From positions 1-10,727 of the forward strand of contig JAQIWT010001457.1 in assembly GCA_034696485.1 (NCBI GenBank): DNA of 10,727 bases, given 5' to 3'. The position numbers and the translations under genes are program-made. This document shows positions 6,401 through 10,727 of the stretch, piece after piece; within the stretch, counting starts at the first letter, position 1; each line of letters begins with the position of its first letter. The DNA is from Isohypsibius dastychi (taxonomy: Eukaryota; Tardigrada; Eutardigrada; Parachela; Isohypsibiidae). Under the pieces are notes generated by a model. That model worked only from the letters and a program-made list of their open reading frames with translations, was not told the DNA's origin and made no database searches.

Positions 6401-9364
6401 AGAAGGATACGGATGTCGTCCGCGCAGAGGGTGATGGGCGAGAAGAGCTTGTTGTGGCCAAAGCTTTCGAAGTCTCTATCTCATGGCCATCAAAAACTAG
6501 TTTTTCAACTGCGAATAAACTCTGAATATGGATGGCAAAAAGGTAATCTGGATTATATTAAACTACCTCCACCAGTGGCCACTCCGTCAAAACGCTTTTT
6601 TCCGTCTGAACTAAACTTAATGGTCCCGGCGCCGTCTTGGAATGGAATACTGAGCTTGTTACCCAAATCCTTCTTTACGGCAGTTGTTGATGATAAAGCT
6701 GTGGAAGAAGAAGAACGCGTGGTGCTGGATGGCGATGTTTGCGGCGTTGTTGTTCTCTGTGCGGTCGAACTTGTAGTTGCTGGTGTCGTGGATGCTCTAG
6801 TGGTTGTAGATATAGCAGCGGTCGAAGAAGTGGCGGTGGATGAAGATGTGGATGCTTTTGTGGTGGTCGCACTCGTGGTTGAGCTCACTGGTCTCATAGT
6901 TGAGGCAGAAGTTGAGGAAGAGACCGTTGTTGGCGAACTTGTTCCTAAAATTGCAACTAGGACAGTCAGGCACGATGTAGTAGGAACCGTCGAATAGAAG
7001 CTTACTAGTTGGTGTCTGCTTTTGTTCGGTCGTTGATTCTATTAGTAACTTGGATCCAACAGATGATGATTGAGGAACAACAGTCGTGGTTCGAGTTCTC
7101 CTGGTATTCGCAAAAATTTCGAAATTTCGGCCCGTTGATGGAGGCTCGGAAGAGGTCTGGTTGACCACTGGTTTAGGTGACACCGATGTCGTGTTGAGAC
7201 TGCTTGTGACATCTCTGACAATGCTGATGCTGGATGTCGAAGATGGTGGCCTTGTTGAACTTTGTGATGTTGTTTCGGGAAAGCTTGTGCTGCTCTCTCG
7301 CGCCCAATAAGGTGTAAATTTTGTTGTCTCCGTTTCCGTCAACGTTGGTCGCACACTGACATCCCAAGTACTCGAGGTGGTCGGTCGATCCGTCTGCAGC
7401 TTTCGTTTTGCTGGACGAAGAATATTCAATTTATCATCAATCTGTGAATCTATTTTCAGAAGACGTTCATCAGAAAGCAGGAATAAATCTGACTTTCAAG
7501 GTGACAACTTACCACCATCTTCTGAAGCAAATTTTGTTCCGGACACGGCTGTTGATGAAACAGGATTGAAACTACCTGAATTCTGGCCGCTCATTGTTGA
7601 ATTTTTAGACGGAATTTCAGTAACATCGGTTAGGTTCGACTTTTTCTCCGAGGAACCCGAGATTGGTGCAGACGTAACCTTTCCGCTGTTTGGCGACAGT
7701 GCCGAGGCGACCGCGGATGCGTTTAACAACGCGGAAGATATCATGAATGCTATGAAGAACCGAATTCATTATACAGTAACGACAAAAACCAAAAACACCA
7801 AACACCAAAAACCGAAGTATGGCTATGTAGTACCTTGTGGTTGAGGAGGAACGGAAAGCGAAACTGGGGACGGCGTTGAAGAATTTGATGGACCGATGGC
7901 TTCAAACGTCCTGTTGGGCCTTGAACTGTTTTTTTCGTCGGCGACCTTGACTGTCGACAAAGTTTTGGATATTCATGGGGTTGAAATTCGAAATTCGGAA
8001 TCACTCACCAAAGTTATTAACGGGTGTGACTTTGGTTTGATTTTTGTCTTGCCGTTGAGATCGGAAGTACGCGTTCTCAAATGCACCTTCCTGCCAGTTA
8101 TTCCTGTCGTTCCAATTAGCGGATGTTTCGCGCTTAACCAGCATCTTGGTTGTAATATTGTCATTTTGACACCGACCATGTTTGTCGAGAATAAATCCAA
8201 TTTGACACTCGCATTTTCCTTTCGGTGGAGCTGTGTGGTTTCCAAACTCACAGTGAGAATTCGGGTCGACCATCGTGCAGTGCTCCGGCAAGAAACATAC
8301 TGCTCCAATCGTTTCTGAAAATTTTGATGGGTCGTCTAGTAAATCGGTAATCTCAAGCTCGCTAAATTAATCAGCGTGATTTTACAAACTTATATGTTTT
8401 AAGACAATTAAACTGTTTTTCGTGTTAACGATAATCGTCACTTGTTAGCTGTTCACATTGTCAAACAGTCACACATTTTCATTAATATATTTATCTAAAA
8501 ACGCGTCCCCGCCACGATTAAGTTTGAAGACTTACTTGTACATGTCACCGGAAATGTCAATCTGTTTTGAGTGTAGCCATGTGCAGAATCACAAGCGCAA
8601 ATAAACAGCGTCGTGGAGTTAAAAAAATGCCGGCAAGTTGATCCAACATGGAACTGCGAGCAAGTATCGTTCAGCGGATCGCAGATGTATTCATAAACAA
8701 CATCTAAACGAATAAAACATACTTAATCAGCAGAATTCAAGAATTGTTTTGAATATAATTACTTCGACACTTTGGACATTCACCAAAACCAGTATTTCGG
8801 TCATCTTTCGCCAAAATTTGCCCGGCTGGGCACTGGAGATCTGCAATAAGAATCAACAGGTGGAAACACATTATTGTGAAAAAAAACCATATTTCAACAG
8901 GTTGATCAAAAATTCTGTTGGACGATTTGAAAATATTTCTCATTTAATGAAATGAACTAGAATGAACGTGGAATTGTGTTTTTAAATTAATCCACCAACC
9001 GACTTACCCAGACAGCAAACCGTGGTTCCATTTTCTCCTGGCCATTCATATCGGTCTTTCTCACAAGTTTGATTAACTTCCAATATTTTTCTCGCAGGTA
9101 CATTGCCTTGTGTGAACCAAAGCCGGTCGTTCACTTTCTCCACGCAAGCTATCCCCAACGCCGCACGAAGAAATGCCGGAAACTTGCAGACTGTCGCTTC
9201 CGTAAAAACTGTAGAATTGGCTTTTGTCTGAATAGCAAAATTTGACGAAACGAGATTCTGTAAAAACGAATGATGAAATACACGAGAAAAATCGCCACAA
9301 GCTTGATATTACTTACGGCACAATATAAAAGCCCAACTATAGTAACTATCAGAATAAGATTCAT
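2094..9364 (-). CDS. Large secreted mucin-like protein with EGF-like modules, 23 coding exons, about 1742 aa
   Basis: Exons in transcript order: 9364-9317, 9257-9008, 8840-8763, 8703-8536, 8314-8009, 7950-7834, 7749-7513, 7449-7006, 6944-6567, 6508-5777, 5642-5553, 5491-5396, 5328-5236, 5144-4977, 4919-4647, 4598-4224, 4168-3506, 3428-3309, 3216-3076, 3010-2873, 2540-2382, 2315-2234, 2166-2094. They total 5229 nt with no internal stop; stop TGA is 2096-2094. The start ATG at 9364 has context GAGAAAATG and opens a hydrophobic signal peptide, MNLILIVTIVGLLYCA. Order: signal peptide 1-16; eight-Cys region about 17-125; six-Cys EGF-like modules at about 126-181 and 182-230; Ser/Thr/Pro-rich region about 230-1505 with Thr runs, a basic block and a repeated short motif; five EGF-like modules 1506-1742. 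No C-terminal membrane or GPI signal is seen. Intron 1 is phase 0, introns 2-21 phase 1, intron 22 phase 2. Less certain junctions: donor 4647 or 4659; acceptor 4168 or 4162; start of exon 8. Mucin-like secretion is inferred from composition and the N-terminus; the family is not recognised. Confidence 0.85.
2541..2872 (-). other. Longest intron of the large gene (332 nt)
   Basis: The intron runs from GTAAAAC (2872) to CTATTTAG (2541) between two EGF-like exons and is several times longer than most others in this gene. It is mostly AT-rich but contains a richer island at about 2657-2772. On the plus strand that island is bordered by TTTTTCAG and GTAAGAAT and is open in one frame. It could be an unrecognised nested exon, a remnant, or chance. 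Confidence 0.6.
3506..4168 (-). other. Exon 17: Thr-run exon with an embedded helix-rich segment
   Basis: This 663-nt exon starts with a Pro-rich stretch, then at 4028-3849 encodes about 60 residues of ordinary complexity: DITPEIWNLIQQMQKPGLF..., ...GILVKSEHHVVVTQEQ, LASLQPILKHLQ. That part reads as two or three amphipathic helices. It is followed by QPPPPQSKP, a Gly/Pro segment (DADPFGYDSFGGGAVPPVPP), and a Thr run of four Thr, one Ser and eleven Thr (3680-3633). The acceptor may be at 4168 or, six nt later, 4162; both keep frame. The next intron leads directly to the C-terminal EGF-like modules. Confidence 0.7.
3633..3680 (-). repeat. Thr run of 4 + 11 codons, mixed synonymous codons
   Basis: Read on the minus strand, all four Thr codons (ACA, ACC, ACT, ACG) are used in irregular order, interrupted once by TCC. 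This is not a pure trinucleotide repeat. A similar nine-Thr run with mixed codons lies at 4858-4884 in exon 15. Codon mixing indicates that the amino acid run has been kept while synonymous sites drifted, as expected if O-glycosylated Thr clusters are under selection. Confidence 0.75.
4258..4473 (-). repeat. Two further copies of the amphipathic motif in exon 16
   Basis: Exon 16 contains LDLSDPRAQMQLAKLLQ (4473-4423) and FSFDNPDEQVAFVKFLQ (4308-4258). The second shares the identical heptapeptide AFVKFLQ with exon 11, some 1300 nt away. Together with exons 10 and 11 this makes five copies of D/F-x-S/G-x(7-10)-x-K-F/L-L-Q in the mucin-like region, spaced by low-complexity linkers. Confidence 0.65.
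5236..5491 (-). other. Exons 12-13: strongly basic Lys/Arg block
   Basis: Exon 12 (5491-5396) and exon 13 (5328-5236) together encode 63 residues, 22 of them Lys or Arg and only two acidic. Characteristic pieces are VAKRRPALIQKRPKP, KIGRPANVRKGPVK and VHKRKK; the next exon begins APISRKKIF. The block lies in the middle of the Thr-rich region. It could bind acidic glycans or DNA, or provide dibasic processing sites, although several pairs are followed by Pro, which disfavours furin-type cleavage. In a secreted protein a nuclear role is unlikely. The basic style resembles the neighbouring partial gene at 9881-10727. Confidence 0.75.
5554..6338 (-). repeat. Three copies of a short amphipathic motif in exons 10-11
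   Basis: Exon 10 has two copies about 45 residues apart: DFSFLKDSSLSKAELQKRLL (from 6338) and DLSFLNNPNLSPSELEQKLL (from 6203). They share D-x-SFL, Leu/Ser spacing, AEL/SEL-x-K-x-LL. Exon 11 carries VDLGSLGQQQAFVKFLQ (5604-5554). The pattern is an acidic/hydrophobic start, a polar loop, then a helix ending in a K-x-L-L or K-F-L-Q core. The Thr-rich linker TTQRPTTTTTPPTTPA separates the first two. A tandem internal duplication is the simplest explanation. Function is unknown. Confidence 0.7.
7783..7813 (-). repeat. GT/T-rich simple sequence in intron 6
   Basis: The plus strand reads as an irregular CAAAAACC/ACACC-type low-complexity run; in the transcript this becomes a U/G-rich tract about 35-65 nt upstream of the exon 7 acceptor (7751-7750). 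A similar GU-rich tract (plus-strand 5333-5350) lies just upstream of the exon 13 acceptor. U/G-rich tracts often aid 3' splice site recognition, so these may be functional rather than a mobile repeat. Confidence 0.5.
8009..8703 (-). repeat. Exons 4-5: two N-terminal six-Cys EGF-like modules
   Basis: Exon 4 (8703-8536) encodes C-x6-C-x8-C-x10-C-x-C-x16-C; exon 5 (8314-8009) encodes C-x5-C-x8-C-x12-C-x-C-x11-C. The C-x-C followed by an aromatic/Gly turn (CQIGF in exon 5) is the EGF-like signature; EB-type modules are the main alternative. Both exons are bounded by phase 1 introns. Exon 5 continues past the module into a hydrophilic linker with Asn, Gln and several N-x-T sites, plus a dibasic VKRET that could be a cleavage point (inference). 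These modules pair with five similar ones at the far C-terminus. Confidence 0.75.
8763..9257 (-). other. Exons 2-3: N-terminal eight-Cys region of unrecognised type
   Basis: Residues about 17-125 carry eight cysteines: VCKF, IACVEK, QTCEK and VCCLG in exon 2 (9257-9008), then LQCPAG and ECPKC in exon 3 (8840-8763). The spacing differs from the later six-Cys modules and contains an adjacent Cys pair. Potential N-glycosylation sites NST, NQT and NGT are present. The segment CKFPAFLRAALGIAC reads as an amphipathic helix closed by two cysteines. It lies between the signal peptide and the first EGF-like module, so it is the outermost N-terminal domain. I cannot assign a family. Confidence 0.7.
9317..9364 (-). 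other. Exon 1: signal peptide of the large secreted protein
   Basis: Sixteen codons encode MNLILIVTIVGLLYCA and end exactly at a GTAAGT donor (9316-9311), phase 0. The stretch is almost entirely hydrophobic and ends with small residues, as expected before signal peptidase cleavage. The mature part starts in exon 2 with NLVSSNFAIQ. A signal peptide on its own exon, separated by the gene's only phase 0 intron, is common in mosaic extracellular genes. The peptide has no Lys or Arg near its start, so its n-region is short. Confidence 0.8.
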
Positions 9365-9880
9365 TTTCTCGCAAGATTGAAATGTCGGCGTTTCGATCAA
9401 CACGCGGAAGAACAACTGAACAAAATGAAAGTGATCGGCAGGCGCGAATATCTTCACTCAAAAGGTCGTTGGCCGGTAATGGCAAAACTGGCAAAAAATC
9501 ATCGCGCAAAAAGAAAAGAGTCAGGTAGGGTGTTGACAGTGCTGGGGATATGTTACAGCACTGGCTTAATGCAGCTCATTATTTTAGCTGTGCAATTTCT
9601 TTCCGGTTTAAAGAGCGCCACAGTACATCACTTTTTGTTCAAAGCGGATAAACTGTAGATGTTATTGTTGCAGCCGTTAATGACAGACCTTGAAATGGCC
9701 ACATCGTAATCGTTGAGGATAAGGCGAATTTTACCGTGCATGCAGCCTTGGAAAAAACTGAGAGTTCACATTAAGAAAGCAAACATATTTTGCAACCGAC
9801 ATTGTCTACCAAGTAACGAAAAAGGCCATTTAACAAAAACAAACATAGTGATAAAAACCCCAGTAAAGTGTGTCGCAAAA
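9365..9880. other. Intergenic region between tandem minus-strand genes
   Basis: About 516 nt separate the stop of the right-hand gene (9883-9881) from the start of the large gene (9364). It must hold the 3' UTR of the former and the promoter of the latter. I found no canonical AATAAA on the minus strand here. A small plus-strand reading frame starts at 9382 and is treated as a finding, not a gene. No repeat or RNA gene was recognised. Confidence 0.5.
9414..9419 (-). promoter_or_regulatory. Possible initiator (TCAGTT) of the large gene
   Basis: About 50 nt upstream of the ATG at 9364 the minus strand reads TGTTCAGTTG, matching the arthropod initiator consensus TCAGTY; transcription would start at about 9417. 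No TATA-like box is seen about 30 nt upstream and no convincing downstream promoter element at +28. A 5' UTR of about 53 nt would be short but reasonable. A hexamer match alone is weak evidence. Confidence 0.3.
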
Positions 9881-10727
9881 TTATCCGGCATGTCTCTGAG
9901 TTTTGCTATCACCGATGTTCACTGACGCTCTTTGAAAACTCTGGAGCAATTGCGGAGCGATGTTCGGTAAAGCAACTGAACCAACAAGAAAACGTTTCAG
10001 ATCAGGAAAAAATATCTATTTCTCAAGTGATACTCACATCCATCCAATGCCCGTCCGGCGCCATTGAATAACCCAAGTGCTGTGAAATAACCGAAATTAT
10101 TCAGCTGAACTTTGTTTGAGCCAAAATTGCACAATCTTTCATTCGAAAATTTCTTTCAATCAATCTTAATTTTTGGTAAATGTGTAAATTATCGTACTTG
10201 CTCTGTTCCAAAATTCAAATTTTCTGACCTCGATTAATCAGTTCGTTCCCGGAGGAAGATACGGCAGCAACATGTGGGTGAGCAACCTCAACATGCTTGG
10301 GATTGGGATGATTCAACCGTGCCCGGATTATTCCTGGTGCCGCTTTTCCTTTCAAACCATGTTGCTGAGCCAGAAGCGCGGGATTCGGCAGGAAGTTCAC
10401 TGTATTCAGTCGGCTTCGGAGAGCTTCATTGAACACAAACTGCTTTCTCTGGGCAGAATGGACAACTGGCTTCTTCGGCGCACGATTTATCTTAGCCTTA
10501 ACCGGTAGCCGGCGCAGGGGTTTGGCGTTTTTCACGGGTTTCTTATTAGCCTTCAATTTGTTCTTCGCAATAACACGTCTGCTCTGGAAGAGAACCAGAG
10601 GGCGTTTCACGGCAATTGGTTTGGCAACTGGTCTGCGGATCTTTCTGAGCAGAGCCTCCAATGTCGATTGGGGTTTGGGGGTTGCCTTGACACCTTTGGG
10701 GGGCAAGCGAGTTTTCGGGAATGGATT
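9881..10727 (-). CDS. 3' end of a Lys/Arg/Pro-rich protein gene, last three exons; 5' part beyond the right edge
   Basis: Exons are 10727-10229 (open at the edge), 10079-10038 and 9975-9881, joined by phase 1 introns of 149 nt (GTCAGA...TTTCACAG) and 62 nt (GTGAGT...GGTTCAG). Stop TAA is 9883-9881. The visible 211 residues begin with a basic, Pro-rich part (VKATPKPQSTLEALLRKIRR, RRVIAKNKLKANKKPVKN, KAKINRAPKKPVVH), then RSRLNTVNFLPNPALLAQQH and HPNPKHVEVAHPHVAAV. A 42-nt mini-exon encodes ALGLFNGAGRALDG, and the end is ALPNIAPQLLQSFQRASV...QRHAG. No Cys is present, and no signal peptide can be judged because the N-terminus is missing. The basic block and LG-LF exon recall exons 12-16 of the large gene just downstream in the same orientation, so a diverged relative is possible. 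The family is not recognised. Confidence 0.75.

Larger units (their letters stand above)
4224..7950 (-). other. Exons 6-16 of the Ser/Thr/Pro-rich mucin-like central region (continues into exon 17)
   Basis: Residues about 284-1284 are dominated by Ser, Thr and Pro, with almost no Cys. Examples are the Thr/Ser-rich stretch of exon 9 (6944-6567), TTQRPTTTTTPPTTPA in exon 10, and QRTTTTTTTTTEKP in exon 15. Such composition is typical of densely O-glycosylated, extended mucin-type segments. Less simple islands break it up: FQDGAGTIKFSSDGKKRFDG at the end of exon 9, the paired helical motifs in exon 10, the basic block in exons 11-14, and LGSLFGGLFGSKRK at the start of exon 16. Every exon here is bounded by phase 1 introns and has a length divisible by three, so any of them could be skipped or duplicated without changing frame. 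Confidence 0.8.

Noticed and set aside
6329-6997. 222-codon plus-strand open frame rich in Val, Glu and Ala
   Set aside because: It is the antisense of Thr/Ser-rich exons 9-10 (Thr codons read as Val/Gly/Cys on the other strand) and crosses well-supported minus-strand introns.
7114-7127. 14-bp perfect palindrome AAATTTCGAAATTT
   Set aside because: It lies inside coding exon 8 (GRNFEIFANT); no second copy or regulatory context was found, so chance is likely.
9149-9457. Minus-strand continuous frame starting upstream of 9364 and running through exon 1
   Set aside because: It reads through the strong GTAAGT donor at 9316; the upstream methionine would bury the signal peptide. The spliced model gives the Cys-rich frame instead.

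Overview
This window is intron-rich nuclear DNA from an animal. The spliceosomal introns are short: most are 48-92 nt and many are 57-67 nt, with GTAAGT-like donors and pyrimidine-AG acceptors. A TCAGTT initiator-like site and the AAAATG start context fit an arthropod. Daphnia-like crustaceans have introns of this size, but that placement is inference only; other compact metazoan genomes are possible. No rRNA, tRNA, CRISPR array or recognisable transposon was seen.

Layout. (1) Positions 1-894, plus strand: the last four coding exons of an unrecognised Ser-rich, apparently non-secreted protein. (2) 895-2093: a convergent intergenic/3' UTR region with two candidate AATAAA signals and no supported gene. 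(3) 2094-9364, minus strand: one complete large gene that I assemble into 23 coding exons, 5229 coding nt and about 1742 residues. (4) 9365-9880: a short intergenic region with the likely promoter of the large gene and the 3' flank of the next gene. (5) 9881-10727, minus strand: the last three exons of a Lys/Arg/Pro-rich protein that continues past the right edge.

The central gene encodes a secreted mosaic protein. A signal peptide is followed by an eight-Cys N-terminal region, two six-Cys EGF-like modules, a Ser/Thr/Pro-rich mucin-like stretch of over 1200 residues, and five C-terminal EGF-like modules. There is no terminal membrane segment. Of its 22 introns, 20 are phase 1, the pattern left by exon shuffling and exon duplication in extracellular proteins. 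Within the mucin-like part lie five copies of a short amphipathic motif, a very basic 63-residue block, two long Thr runs, and a 60-residue helix-like segment of normal complexity.

The right-hand gene shares with the central gene the minus orientation, phase 1 introns, a K/R/P-rich block and an exon starting LG(S)LF. The two may be diverged tandem relatives. No function can be assigned from sequence alone beyond a likely extracellular structural, mucus or matrix role for the central protein.
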